A stretch of 64,000 bases of DNA, from NCBI GenBank assembly GCA_021800275.1, contig JAJYZB010000011.1, forward strand, positions 17,641-81,640, given 5' to 3'. A program made the position numbers and the translations under genes. Of the stretch, positions 35,901 to 45,246 are shown piece after piece (position 1 is the stretch's first letter; every line of letters begins with the position of its first letter). The notes under the pieces are model-generated. The model was not told the origin of the DNA. It was given only the letters and a program-made list of their open reading frames with translations, and searched no databases. Source of the DNA: a bacterium (GTDB lineage: Bacteria; Vulcanimicrobiota; JABDET01).

Positions 35901-36665
35901 TCAAAATTGAAAATTTGTGTTAGTGGCTTTGGAGGTTTGCTGCCTGAAAAATGTTTCATATAAAAGTAGAGAGCCTGCAGCTGATACGTTTAAAGAATCT
36001 AAATGTCCCACCATCGGAATTTTCACCAGAATGTCACAATTGTTTTTGATCAAAAAGCTCAATCCTTTGTGTTCATTTCCAAGTGTTAAAACAACTTTTT
36101 CCGGATAAGGAATCTCCCGATAGTTTTTTTCTGCGGATTGGTCCGCTCCAATGATGAAAAATCCATGCTTTCTTAAAACTAGAAGAGCTTGATGAAGATT
36201 AGAGGTCTTTACCACAGGGACATAGCGAATTGCCCCTGCAGAGGCTTTTGCAGCTCCGCCTGTCAGCCCTGCAGATCTCCTTTTGGGTAGAATAACTCCT
36301 TTTACTCCTACGGCGTCAGAGGTTCTCAGTAAGGCTCCCAGATTTTGCGGATCTTCTAAATGATCCAGGGCTAGAAGAATAGTTTTGTCAGATAATTTTT
36401 TTAAAATTTCTTCTAAGCTGGAATACTCATGCGCTGATGCGATTCCAACAACTCCTTGATGATTTTTATTTCCTGTGAGGTGATTTAATTTTTCTCGGGG
36501 AGAGAGAATGACGGGTATTCCAAGCTGTTCAGCGTTTTTTCGTATTTGTTTTAAAACTTCAGATTTTTCTTCGTGAAAAGAAATGTAAATTTTTTCAAAA
36601 GGAGATTTTCCTTTCAACGCTTCTAAGACAGGATGTCTTCCGTAAATAACCCCTTCATCTTCCAT
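35901..36665 (-). CDS. rlmB: 23S rRNA 2'-O-methyltransferase RlmB-like
   Basis: 254 residues of the SPOUT/TrmH family. The N-terminal substrate-binding domain begins IYGRHPVLEALKG. The knot domain has motif 1 (LDHLEDPQNLGALLRTSDA), motif 2 (LTLGNEHKGLS) and motif 3 (IPMVGHLDSLNVSAAG). It methylates a ribose in 23S rRNA (G2251 in E. coli). The exact target in this organism is inferred. Single gene on the minus strand. Confidence 0.92.
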   Translation of the reverse strand: MEDEGVIYGRHPVLEALKGKSPFEKIYISFHEEKSEVLKQIRKNAEQLGIPVILSPREKLNHLTGNKNHQGVVGIASAHEYSSLEEILKKLSDKTILLALDHLEDPQNLGALLRTSDAVGVKGVILPKRRSAGLTGGAAKASAGAIRYVPVVKTSNLHQALLVLRKHGFFIIGADQSAEKNYREIPYPEKVVLTLGNEHKGLSFLIKNNCDILVKIPMVGHLDSLNVSAAGSLLLYETFFRQQTSKATNTNFQF

Positions 36666-36739
36666 TTTTCACCCTTCTTCATCCTGGGAAACGATTCCTC
36701 TGGGTAATCACACTGGGGAAAATGCACGAGTAACATTCG

Positions 36740-37945
36740 TTAAAAAACGTCTATGACCATAAAGTTGATCGTATTTTGTGATGGCTGAAGAGCTGTCCCA
36801 TCAAAAGGATAGACTCTGTGATTTGCAGCTTGATGCTCGAATTCAAGTCTGAACTGCATTTGTTTAGGATGATGGGGTTGATAAGACAGAGTTAAGGTAG
36901 TATCAGTATAATGAAAAGGAGTTCCAGGGATGCTGGTTTCTTCGAAAAACCCTTGCGGATCTGAAGCAAAAGTTTGTCTTAAAGTTTCTTCAAACAATCC
37001 ATGTGCCAATCCGTCCTGATGATGGATATAAAGAGCGGTTCCATGAAAATGAGCGGCTCCATAGTTTGCAGATTCTCCGTCCAGAACAAAGCTCCAATGT
37101 CTATCTGGTGAGTACTGACCATCCAGATAGCCGTAAAAATCGGGATTAAAATTTTGTTGTAACAGGTTATTCACAGTTATTGTAAATTGTTCCGGCCCTT
37201 CAATAAACCCGCCATTAAAGGTTAATTTTTTTGTGGCTTGATAAGAACTGTTGAATTCAAGTGTTGGAACATTGTTGATCGGAATGACTGCATTTTGGGT
37301 ATTTGCAATTCCTAAGGTTGTATTCAGGGATGGGATTGGATTGTAGGAAAAAAAGATTCCTGTGAAGGTGTCAGGTTCAGCATAATCTAGGAGTGAATAA
37401 GTATTATTCCAGTTTCTGGCTGGATTGAAATTTTCGAATCCCAGGAGCTCTTTTTCTTTGCCAATGTGGATATCAAGCCCACTGCCAACCTGAAGGTTTA
37501 GATTTAGATAGGCCTGCCGTATGTCATAAGGGTTTCTCTGCTGAAAGGGTTTTGTGAAAAATGAAATCCTGCCGTAGTAAGATTGGTAAAACATGATATT
37601 TTGTCCTGTATCCAGAGAAAGATGGAAGCCAATTCCATAAGGATGGCGTTTTGTTCCAGGAGACATTCGTAGGGTTAAATCAGCATTGTTTACAGTAAAC
37701 CCATTGAGCTGCCAGTTGTCTCCGTAATTTCCGTTGTAACCTGTTTTTGGGTCAGCAAAATTATAGGTGTAGGAAGAAATCAGAGTGATGAAAGATTGGA
37801 TAGGGGCATGAGGATGCGATTTTGGAAAACCAGGCAGTGGGAGAATCAGCAGTATCCCTGTCAAAAAAAAGATTCTACCGACAGCAGTTCTCCAGAAAAT
37901 GAAACGCATAACCTTTGAAAAATCTTGTGAAAAAGAAAAAGTCAT
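36740..37945 (-). CDS. Outer-membrane barrel, BBP2-like
   Basis: 401 residues. A hydrophobic signal peptide (IFFLTGILLILPLPGFP) is followed by a protein made almost entirely of short amphipathic strands, with FHLSLDTGQN, IHIGKEKELLGFE and LDYAEPDTFTGIFFSY. This is the pattern of the putative outer-membrane beta-barrel family BBP2, and it ends in Phe (INFMVIDVF). ATG at 37945 or the later Met at residue 13 may be the start. The transported substrate is unknown. Confidence 0.8.
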   Translation of the reverse strand: MTFSFSQDFSKVMRFIFWRTAVGRIFFLTGILLILPLPGFPKSHPHAPIQSFITLISSYTYNFADPKTGYNGNYGDNWQLNGFTVNNADLTLRMSPGTKRHPYGIGFHLSLDTGQNIMFYQSYYGRISFFTKPFQQRNPYDIRQAYLNLNLQVGSGLDIHIGKEKELLGFENFNPARNWNNTYSLLDYAEPDTFTGIFFSYNPIPSLNTTLGIANTQNAVIPINNVPTLEFNSSYQATKKLTFNGGFIEGPEQFTITVNNLLQQNFNPDFYGYLDGQYSPDRHWSFVLDGESANYGAAHFHGTALYIHHQDGLAHGLFEETLRQTFASDPQGFFEETSIPGTPFHYTDTTLTLSYQPHHPKQMQFRLEFEHQAANHRVYPFDGTALQPSQNTINFMVIDVF

Positions 37946-38111
37946 AACACTTTGTATTATAATCCCGATATATTAATATCCTGTAAGAAGTTTTGGATGG
38001 AAAATAAAAATTTCGTAAATGTTCGGAAGGGTTGACTGCTGGTGCAGCATCGAATGAACTGCAAAACTGATAAACTGCAAGAACTATTAAAGATCTGTAG
38101 AACTATTTATT

Positions 38112-39434
38112 ATGATATTTTTTGGGATTTTATTTGCAGTTTTTATTTCAATAATCTGGCTTGCCGTAAAAGCGGGAAGAGAAGCAGCAGATGCGAAAGA
38201 AAGAGAAGCCCAAACCGCTTTTCTTTACTCTTTGATTCGAGAAATCGCCGTTTCCGCAAAATTGGAAAACGCTTTACAGGTTATTGCAGAAAGAGTAGGG
38301 GAGATGTTTCACTGCAATTTAGTTCTTTTTGTCGCGGAAAATGGTGTCCTCCATCAAATAGCGCAGTACCCTTCCTCCATTAAAATGGATGAGTCTGATT
38401 CTGCAAAAGCTTTATGGGCATTTCAAAATAATCAATCTGCTGGCTGCCGCACCAGTTTTTTTTCGGGATCAGAGTGGCTGTTTCTGCCTTTAGAAGTGGA
38501 GGGGCACCCAGTTGGAATTTTGAGTCTGGCTCTGAAACAAAATGAAGAGATTATTTCCGCAAAACAGGAAGGATTTTTAGAAGCTGCTGCTGCCCAATTA
38601 GGAATCGTGATTGAAAGAGCTCGACATTTAAAAGTTATTGAGGAAGCCCGATTTGCTAATGAGGCAAGGAAACTGGAGACTACTCTTTTGTCCTGTGTTT
38701 CTCATGATTTTAGAACTCCGATTTCCTCTATTCTCGGCGCCAGCACCAGCCTTTTAAATGAAGAAGTTTTGTATAATTCTGCTTCTCAAAAAGAACTTCT
38801 GCTGACGATTAGAGATGAAGCGGAAAGACTGAACCGTTTTGTCATGAATTTACTGGATATGATGAAATTAAAATCAGGCTTGAAATTGAATCAGGAATGG
38901 GTGGATTTTCAGGATTTGTTAGGTTCTTCTATCTCCAGATTAACCAATCTCCTGGAGAACCGCCGCGTCGTCATTGATATTCCTCCTGATCTTCCGATGT
39001 TGTTTGTGGATTTTGTTCTGTTTGATCACGTGCTTTTGAATTTGTTGGATAATGCGGTGAAGTATTCCAGCGAGGGAAGTTATATTACTATCTCTGCCAG
39101 GAAGGGAATAAATTCTGTCCAGATTGAAATCCAAGATGAAGGAATTGGAGTTCCAGTCACAGAGTTAGATTTGATCTTTGAAGAATTTTATCGAGTGAAA
39201 AGGACCTCTTCTATTTCTGGCACAGGACTCGGTTTGTCAATTTGCAGGGGGATTGTGCAAGCCCACGGAGGCAGAATTTTTATAACTTCGCCAGATTCTG
39301 GAAAAGGAACCTCTGTGATTCTTGAAATCTCTTCAGCGGATCAAAACCCAGCGATCATGGATGATCCTGATCGAACAGAGGAACAGATGGTTACTGGCAG
39401 CATATTTTCGGAGAGGCTGCGGCTGTCAAGTTAA
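38112..39434 (+). CDS. kdpD: KdpD-type kinase half (GAF-HisKA-HATPase)
   Basis: 440 residues. One N-terminal membrane helix (IFFGILFAVFISIIWLAV), a GAF domain (about 50-175), HisKA with His198 in CVSHDFRTPISSILGA, and HATPase with NLLDNAVKYS, DEGIGVP and GTGLGLSICRGIVQAHGG. The H-box and ATPase sequences are those of KdpD C-termini. The usual N-terminal KdpD and universal-stress domains are missing; they lie on the separate gene at 22776-24716. Its stop overlaps kdpE (TAATG). Confidence 0.88.
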   Translation: MIFFGILFAVFISIIWLAVKAGREAADAKEREAQTAFLYSLIREIAVSAKLENALQVIAERVGEMFHCNLVLFVAENGVLHQIAQYPSSIKMDESDSAKALWAFQNNQSAGCRTSFFSGSEWLFLPLEVEGHPVGILSLALKQNEEIISAKQEGFLEAAAAQLGIVIERARHLKVIEEARFANEARKLETTLLSCVSHDFRTPISSILGASTSLLNEEVLYNSASQKELLLTIRDEAERLNRFVMNLLDMMKLKSGLKLNQEWVDFQDLLGSSISRLTNLLENRRVVIDIPPDLPMLFVDFVLFDHVLLNLLDNAVKYSSEGSYITISARKGINSVQIEIQDEGIGVPVTELDLIFEEFYRVKRTSSISGTGLGLSICRGIVQAHGGRIFITSPDSGKGTSVILEISSADQNPAIMDDPDRTEEQMVTGSIFSERLRLSS

Positions 39435-40132
39435 TGGTTGAAAAATTAGCCAAGATTTTGGTCGTGGATGATGAAATTCAAATTCGAAGGCTCTTGAGAG
39501 TTAGTTTGACAGCGCATCATTATGATGTGTTAGAAGCGGTCTCTGGCGCAGAAGCATCTGAGGCATTGGCTTCTGAGAATCCTGATTTAATGATTTTGGA
39601 TTTGGGACTGCCGGATGAAGATGGATTTGCAGTGATCCGCAAGTTAAGAGAATGGTCAAAACTTCCCGTGATTGTCCTGTCTGTTCGCTCTCAAGAAAAG
39701 GATAAAATTTTAGCGCTTGATTTAGGGGCGAATGATTATGTGGATAAGCCCTTTAACATGGGTGAGCTGCTGGCTCGAATTCGAGCTGTTCTGAGGCAGA
39801 AGATCCAGTCTGAAGGAGTAGATCCAGTTTTTCAGTGCGGTGAATTAAGAATCGATTTTGTTAAAAGATTGGTGGTGCTTGAGGCACAGGAGATTAAGCT
39901 GACCCCAAAGGAGTATGAACTTCTGCGGGTTCTGGCAGTTAAAGCGGGAAGAGTTCTTACCCATCAGCAACTTTTGCGAGAAGTCTGGGGGGAAGAATTT
40001 AGGGATGATACTCAGTATCTGCGAGTTTACGTGAGGCAGCTGCGCCAGAAGATTGAGAAGAATCCTGCTGTGCCATTTTATATTTTGACAGAGCCAGGAG
40101 TAGGCTATAGAATGAGAGCTGCTATCCCATGA
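39434..40132 (+). CDS. kdpE: Response regulator KdpE
   Basis: 232 residues of the OmpR/PhoB class. The receiver domain has the acidic pair DDE, phospho-acceptor Asp56 (MILDLGLPDEDG) and Lys in VDKPF. The C-terminal winged helix has KLTPKEYELLRVLAV and LRVYVRQLRQKIE, as in KdpE. It should activate the kdp operon about 9 kb away on the opposite strand. It is translationally coupled to the kinase gene upstream and overlaps the convergent ligase gene by 11 bp. Confidence 0.92.
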   Translation: MVEKLAKILVVDDEIQIRRLLRVSLTAHHYDVLEAVSGAEASEALASENPDLMILDLGLPDEDGFAVIRKLREWSKLPVIVLSVRSQEKDKILALDLGANDYVDKPFNMGELLARIRAVLRQKIQSEGVDPVFQCGELRIDFVKRLVVLEAQEIKLTPKEYELLRVLAVKAGRVLTHQQLLREVWGEEFRDDTQYLRVYVRQLRQKIEKNPAVPFYILTEPGVGYRMRAAIP

Positions 40133-41699
40133 CTCTCAATTGTTTTTGAAGTGCTGTGTAATCAATTTTTGTGTTGTGTCTTTTGTCCATGGGGATTTTT
40201 TTTACGATTTTAATTTCGTCCACTGGAGCGGATTTCAGTTTTTCCTGAAGGGTGGTCAGGTTTGGGAGAGACTGTCCTTCATATGGCTCAAGAATCAGGA
40301 TTCGTTTCTTTTCATTGAAAATGAATGCAGCGTGTCGAACCTCTTCAAATTCCCATGCAGCATACTCCACTTCAAAGGGATAGATGGATTTTTCTCCATC
40401 CCAGATTTTTGCAGCACACCTGCCTAAAAGCCAGAGCCTTCCACTGTTGTCCAGGCAGCCGGCATCCCCGGTTCGATGCCAAATTGCTTCTCCAACTCTG
40501 AATTTGGTTTCCTCATTTCCAATTCCATTCAAATAGCCAGGTAGAACGTGGGGGCCGCTGACCACAATTTCTCCTTTTTTGAGAGGGGGCAGGAGGCGTT
40601 CGGAAAATTCCTGGGGAGACCAATTTGGAATTGGCTTTCCCCAGGTGTCTTGAAGAATAACGATTTGGATTTTTTCAACAGGATGACCCGCAAGAAGTCC
40701 ATTTCCTGAACCCATTTTTTTTTGATCTTCAATGCTGATGTTCTTTTTTTCCAGATGGGCAATAGGTTCAGCTTCTGTTGATCCATAAACAGCCGTGATC
40801 TCTGCTTTAGGGGCAAGGTTTTGCAGTTCAGTCAGATTTCTAGGCAGCACAGGTCCACCTCCTGTATAAATGGATGTGATATTTTCGAAAGTAAAAGGTT
40901 TTTGTTTTTGACGCTGAACCAGTCGGTCTAGAAAAGCAGGAGGGGCAAGAATGGAAGAAACTTTTTCAAGCGCGATCTGTCTTATAACAGGGTCAGGATT
41001 GATTTCTCCAGGGCGTCTCGGGTCAGCATCCGGGATCACACAGGTGAAACCTGATGCCAGAAATGAGAGGAGAAAGATGGGAAGGTTGGTTAAAACAATA
41101 TCTTCCCTTGGAATTTTGAAAGTTGAAGCTGTGGCTTGATGCTGCGAGAAAAGAAACCCATGAGTTCGAACAGTCCCTTTTGGCTTCCCTGTGCTTCCAC
41201 TTGTGAAGGTGATTAAGGCAGGAGCAGAATCTGCTGTTTCTTCTTTTTGAACAAAAGGTTTACAATGAGCCGCTTTTTGGATAGGAATGGCTCCAGGGAA
41301 TGGGATGCTGCCAGTGGTGAATCGAGTTTTGATTTTTCTAAGAGAGGGGGAAAAGAGGCTTAAAACATGGGCAGCAGAGCTGCCTATCAGGGTATCACAT
41401 TGAAAAAGAGCTGAACAGGATTGGATTTGTTCTTTTGTAAAAGAGGGGTCAATAAAAACTCCTGCAGCCTGAATTAGAAAAAGAGCGGTCAGAATAAGGT
41501 AAAGATTTAAGCTCATAGGAACAAAAAGAAGAACACCATCTCCCGGGTGAATTCCATTTTGGGTGAAGAGTTCAGCGAGTTTTTCCGAGCGGTCCAGAAG
41601 ATCTTTAAAACAGATTCCGATCCTTGATTTTGGATCTCGGATCGCCGTTTTGTTTGGATTTTCTTCTGCCCTTTCTCTAAGGATTTGAGAGATGTTCAC
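40122..41699 (-). CDS. AMP-dependent acyl ligase (ANL superfamily)
   Basis: 525 residues. It has the ATP-binding P-loop TFTSGSTGKPKGTVRTHGF, the YGSTEAEP adenine motif, HRTGDAG and a C-terminal domain with GRCAAKIWDGEKSIYP and the catalytic lysine region (NTKIDYTAL). It activates a carboxylic acid, probably a fatty acid, as the adenylate. The VRTHGF variant after the P-loop resembles OleC-type ligases of olefin synthesis, but no oleA, B or D is present. Its start overlaps the end of the acetyltransferase gene by 4 bp, so the two form an operon. Confidence 0.85.
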   Translation of the reverse strand: MNISQILRERAEENPNKTAIRDPKSRIGICFKDLLDRSEKLAELFTQNGIHPGDGVLLFVPMSLNLYLILTALFLIQAAGVFIDPSFTKEQIQSCSALFQCDTLIGSSAAHVLSLFSPSLRKIKTRFTTGSIPFPGAIPIQKAAHCKPFVQKEETADSAPALITFTSGSTGKPKGTVRTHGFLFSQHQATASTFKIPREDIVLTNLPIFLLSFLASGFTCVIPDADPRRPGEINPDPVIRQIALEKVSSILAPPAFLDRLVQRQKQKPFTFENITSIYTGGGPVLPRNLTELQNLAPKAEITAVYGSTEAEPIAHLEKKNISIEDQKKMGSGNGLLAGHPVEKIQIVILQDTWGKPIPNWSPQEFSERLLPPLKKGEIVVSGPHVLPGYLNGIGNEETKFRVGEAIWHRTGDAGCLDNSGRLWLLGRCAAKIWDGEKSIYPFEVEYAAWEFEEVRHAAFIFNEKKRILILEPYEGQSLPNLTTLQEKLKSAPVDEIKIVKKIPMDKRHNTKIDYTALQKQLRVMG

Positions 41700-42712
41700 A
41701 GATGGCTTATGTCCTTTGCAAAAAGAGTATAGCGGCGCAGGGGCTCAAGATTTGAACCAAAAAGTCGAGCAGAGATTTTCAGGGACCGATTTTTCTCGTG
41801 CATATAAGCATGAATTGCTCGAGTATATCCGAGTTTAAATCCAACATCCTGGCAGGCTGCAAGAAGAAAATTGCCTAATCCTTTTCCTCTCCAGTTGGGG
41901 TGAACTGCCGTTGATTTTAAAATTACGGTTTTAATTTTCCCTCCCCGTTTTTTTTCGAAAAAATCGGGGATCGCAAAAATAAAACCTGCGAGTTTTCCCC
42001 CATTTTCCTCTTCAGCAAAAAGGATGAGGTCAGGGTTCAGCATATTCTTCACAGGGAGGTAAAGAGAAAAAAAATTTTCCTGTGAGATAGGAGAGTAAAG
42101 AAAATTTTCTTTGAAACTCTCAATTGAAAGAGTATAGATTTTTTTCAGCTCTTCCTGAAACTTTTCAAAAAAGAGGGGACGGATTCGAATTCCCTGAGGT
42201 GGATCTGAAATCTGATTCTCCCCGCTTAAATTTCTGTTCAGGGTAGAATAATAGGTGGCAGCAGAAGAAAAACCAGCTTTAAAAAAATGTTCAGGCCAAT
42301 CAGCAGGGTGGTCAATTTCAAGGAAGAATTGAGGTTCTGTTCCTTTTTCCGTAATCAGTCTGTAAGAATGCCAGGTGCTTCCATCCATGGGTCCTATGAT
42401 AATCTGGCAACCTCTATTTCTCAACTCTCTACAGGCATGCTCCAGAAGAAATAAACCTGCTTCCGGATTGGCTGCAGCATAATGCCCGACAAGCCCTGTT
42501 GGTTTCCCCTCATGCAGAGGGGGACTGTTCCACCAGAGAGAGCATCTTGCCGCGATTTTCCCCTTTTCAAAGCTGATTAGATGCAGATCCGCATTCTGTT
42601 CGACACAGGCATCAGGGTTAAGAGGAGAAGTTCCATTTAAAGAGCAGAATATTTCAAGATCTTCCCCTGGCAGAGTTATTTTAAGTTCAAGCATTCGTTT
42701 GTTTTTTTTCAA
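41696..42712 (-). CDS. GNAT-family N-acetyltransferase-like protein
   Basis: 338 residues. The C-terminal half is a GNAT fold with the acetyl-CoA loop HPNWRGKGLGNFLL and the terminal helix-strand pair. The N-terminal half (SLNGTSPLNPDACVEQNADL, then GPMDGSTWHSYRL) looks like a second, degenerate GNAT module. It is coupled to the AMP-ligase gene, suggesting it transfers an acyl group activated by that enzyme. TTG at 42712 or ATG at 42694 may be the start. Substrate unknown. Confidence 0.75.
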   Translation of the reverse strand: MKKNKRMLELKITLPGEDLEIFCSLNGTSPLNPDACVEQNADLHLISFEKGKIAARCSLWWNSPPLHEGKPTGLVGHYAAANPEAGLFLLEHACRELRNRGCQIIIGPMDGSTWHSYRLITEKGTEPQFFLEIDHPADWPEHFFKAGFSSAATYYSTLNRNLSGENQISDPPQGIRIRPLFFEKFQEELKKIYTLSIESFKENFLYSPISQENFFSLYLPVKNMLNPDLILFAEEENGGKLAGFIFAIPDFFEKKRGGKIKTVILKSTAVHPNWRGKGLGNFLLAACQDVGFKLGYTRAIHAYMHEKNRSLKISARLFGSNLEPLRRYTLFAKDISHL

Positions 42713-42855
42713 AGGAAATTAAATCTCCTGTTTAAAGAAAGATCAGGGAAGATGTTCTGGATGTATATTTTAAAATATTAAAGGAATTACTGCTGCTGTG
42801 GCGTAACTTTTTTGTAATTTATGAAACCGTTTGAAAAAAATAATAGTGAAAAACA

Positions 42856-43773
42856 ATGAATTTTTTAAAAAAATTATTTCGTTTGACAGCTGCTCTTTTT
42901 GCTGTTTTACTGGTTGTTATTCTTCTAGGGATAGGGGGAATCTATTTTGTCAGCCAGCGAAAAATGGATCAGACTTATGCTATTCATCCTGTTTTAATCA
43001 AGATACCAACGGATAAAAAAGCGATTTTAAGAGGGCATCACCTGGTTCATGCGATTCTGGGCTGCATGGCATGTCATGGCAAAAACTTGGCGGGGAAAGT
43101 TTTGATCAATAATCCTGCTGTGGGCAGAATTGTCCCTAAAAATTTAACGCGGGGAAAAGGGGGAATTGGAGACCAGTTTACCACAGAAGATTGGGTTATG
43201 GCGATACGAAATGGAGTCAGTCCAGACAGGAAATCTTTAATTTTGATGCCTTCTCTAAATTTTTCTTATCTCTCAAAAAAAGATTTAGGGGATGTGATTG
43301 CTTATCTTAAAAGCATTCCACCTGTCAATCATTCTCTTCCTTCGAACAAGCTCGGTCCCATTTTTCGTTTAGTGATCGCTAAAGGAGGGTCAGATCTTCT
43401 TTCTGCCTCGGTCATTAATCAAAATCAGAAACCTCTCCCTTCTGGGAAAATAGGCACCTCTGATTATGGCTATTATTTGGTTCATATTGCTGGCTGCATG
43501 CACTGTCATGGGCCTAATTTGGCTGGAGGTACTGTTCCTGGCGGCGCTCCTCCAGGAACTCCTCCTGCAGCTAATCTTACTCCTGCGGGAATTGGAACCT
43601 GGAATGAGAAAGATTTCATGACCTTGATGAGAACAGGAAAAAGACCTGATGGTTCAGCTGTCAGCAGTTTTATGCCCTGGAAAGTTTTCAGACACATGAA
43701 GGATAAAGAACTGCAGTCTATCTGGCTGTATCTGAAAACTCTGCCTCCCGCTGAGTCCAACGGAAAAAAGTGA
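42856..43773 (+). CDS. Membrane-anchored diheme cytochrome c
   Basis: 305 residues. An N-terminal membrane anchor (LTAALFAVLLVVILLGIGGIY) precedes two class I cytochrome c domains, each with a CxxCH heme site (CMACH at about residue 73 and CMHCH at about 215) and distal Met candidates (ILMPSLNF, SSFMPW). It is similar to cytochromes that accompany alcohol or gluconate dehydrogenases. Predicted to carry electrons in the periplasm. No partner dehydrogenase or oxidase is adjacent. Confidence 0.9.
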   Translation: MNFLKKLFRLTAALFAVLLVVILLGIGGIYFVSQRKMDQTYAIHPVLIKIPTDKKAILRGHHLVHAILGCMACHGKNLAGKVLINNPAVGRIVPKNLTRGKGGIGDQFTTEDWVMAIRNGVSPDRKSLILMPSLNFSYLSKKDLGDVIAYLKSIPPVNHSLPSNKLGPIFRLVIAKGGSDLLSASVINQNQKPLPSGKIGTSDYGYYLVHIAGCMHCHGPNLAGGTVPGGAPPGTPPAANLTPAGIGTWNEKDFMTLMRTGKRPDGSAVSSFMPWKVFRHMKDKELQSIWLYLKTLPPAESNGKK

Positions 43774-43939
43774 ATGAAATAATATTTTCACAATCATGAA
43801 CATAATGCTCGAAGTCATTGAAAATAGGCAGTTCAGTTCTGCCGCAAAAGTAGTGCAGCTTCTTGTGGAGAACGCCGACATAAGCAAAACATGCGTATGA
43901 GTTTTGGGAATTTAGCAGGTCAGGGAGCTTTGCCGCTGA

Positions 43940-44713
43940 TTAATGCTGCCCGATCAGTTTGTGGGTCTGAGGAATAACACGAACGTCTTGTAAAAGTTTG
44001 AGTGCTTTATAATGCCATGTTAAAAGCTGTGTTTCAGTGGGAGGGAGAAGAGTATAAATAGGGGTAACAGGCTGTAAAATAACAGGGATGGTTCTTGAAA
44101 CTTTTTTGACCAGGCTTAATGCTTGTAAAATTTCTTCTTCTGCTGTATCCTTTGTGAGTACGATTTTCACATAAGCGTTTCTCTCTGCAGCCAGTTTTAA
44201 AAATTCTTCATGTTTATCCCACAAAGGTTTTTCTTCTGCGGAGGATGGAAGTTTTATATCCATAGATATGATGTCCAGGAACGGAAGAAGAGGTTTTAAT
44301 GGATCAGGAAGAGTTCCTCCTGTTTCCAGAAAAATTACTTCTTTTTTTTCTTTTAAGATAGGAAGAAGTTTTTGAAGGAATGGGCTCTGCACAAGAGGCT
44401 CTCCCCCTGTTAAGCTGATGCTGTGGTGCGGCAGGCTGAAAAAGGGAGTTAAAAATTCTATCGTTCTTTCAATAGAAATTGGGTTTTCAAACGTATGGAA
44501 AATCCGGCTGCCAGGCGGATCTTCCCGCTCTCCTTTTCCTGTTAAATGAAATGATTCAGGAGTATCACACCAGGCGCATCTCAGATTGCATCTGTACAGT
44601 CTGAGAAAAATTTGCTGCACCCCGACATAGATCCCTTCTCCTTGAATGGCATGGAAAATTTCCATGATATGTCCATCAGCAGAATGGCTTACTTCACCCA
44701 TTTGACTTTGCAT
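43940..44713 (-). CDS. queE: 7-carboxy-7-deazaguanine synthase
   Basis: 257 residues. A radical SAM enzyme with the CNLRCAWCDTPES cluster motif (CxxxCxxC) and the EIFHAIQGEG start motif. SAM-binding SLTGGEPLVQ follows. It converts carboxytetrahydropterin to CDG in the queuosine pathway. The frame opens at 44713; starts at 44701 or 44665 (MEIFHAIQGEG) are equally possible. The frame overlaps the DUF366-like gene by 25 bp at most. Confidence 0.93.
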   Translation of the reverse strand: MQSQMGEVSHSADGHIMEIFHAIQGEGIYVGVQQIFLRLYRCNLRCAWCDTPESFHLTGKGEREDPPGSRIFHTFENPISIERTIEFLTPFFSLPHHSISLTGGEPLVQSPFLQKLLPILKEKKEVIFLETGGTLPDPLKPLLPFLDIISMDIKLPSSAEEKPLWDKHEEFLKLAAERNAYVKIVLTKDTAEEEILQALSLVKKVSRTIPVILQPVTPIYTLLPPTETQLLTWHYKALKLLQDVRVIPQTHKLIGQH

Positions 44714-45246
44714 CTTGCCAGTTCTATTTCCTCCATTTCTTTCTGGAAGCGCTCTAAAATTTCAAGCGCCATTTTTTCAGGATTTAATTCCGCGTCATTT
44801 AAGCCAAAAGCAGGGACAGGGGTGTTTTTGCTGATAATATTCAGCCCCGTGTGTAGCAGAGTTGAAACAGGACTTGCTGTGGCAATAGAAACTGAAACTT
44901 TTTTTTCTTTTACATAGATGTCATCTCCTGTTCTTTTCCATGGGATCCTGGGAGCAGAGTTTTGGAGAATTTCTAAAATAGTCGCCATTAAAAGTCTTTG
45001 TCTTGTGACTGCGCATTTTAAATCATCCCCAAAAAATTCTCCTAAAAAGTGCAGCATTAAAGGAGAGTAGATGGGGGCGTTGGCTTTGACATCTTGCTGA
45101 TCCACCATTTCGGGAAGTTTTACATCACATTCTCCTTGAAAACTAACCAGAGCATCTCCTTGAAGATTAAATTTATGGAAAATAAAAAGAGAAGAGAGTT
45201 CTTTTCCTGTATAGGTCAGTTTTTTATCCGAGTATTTAATTTGCAA
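44689..45246 (-). CDS. DUF366-like protein in queuosine cluster
   Basis: 185 residues. Segments such as IKYSDKKLTYTGKELSSLF, DCVKLPEMVD-like acidic strand and DDIYVKEKKVSVSIATASP match my memory of the DUF366 family, often found next to queuosine genes. It sits between queC and queE and overlaps both (by 11 and up to 25 bp), so it is co-translated with them. It may replace queD or another step; queD and queF are not in the window. Function inferred from context only. Confidence 0.7.
   Translation of the reverse strand: MQIKYSDKKLTYTGKELSSLFIFHKFNLQGDALVSFQGECDVKLPEMVDQQDVKANAPIYSPLMLHFLGEFFGDDLKCAVTRQRLLMATILEILQNSAPRIPWKRTGDDIYVKEKKVSVSIATASPVSTLLHTGLNIISKNTPVPAFGLNDAELNPEKMALEILERFQKEMEEIELARCKVKWVK

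Noticed and set aside
43796..43900. 34-codon frame after the cytochrome gene
   Set aside because: It lacks a ribosome site and lies between convergent genes; no domain is recognised.
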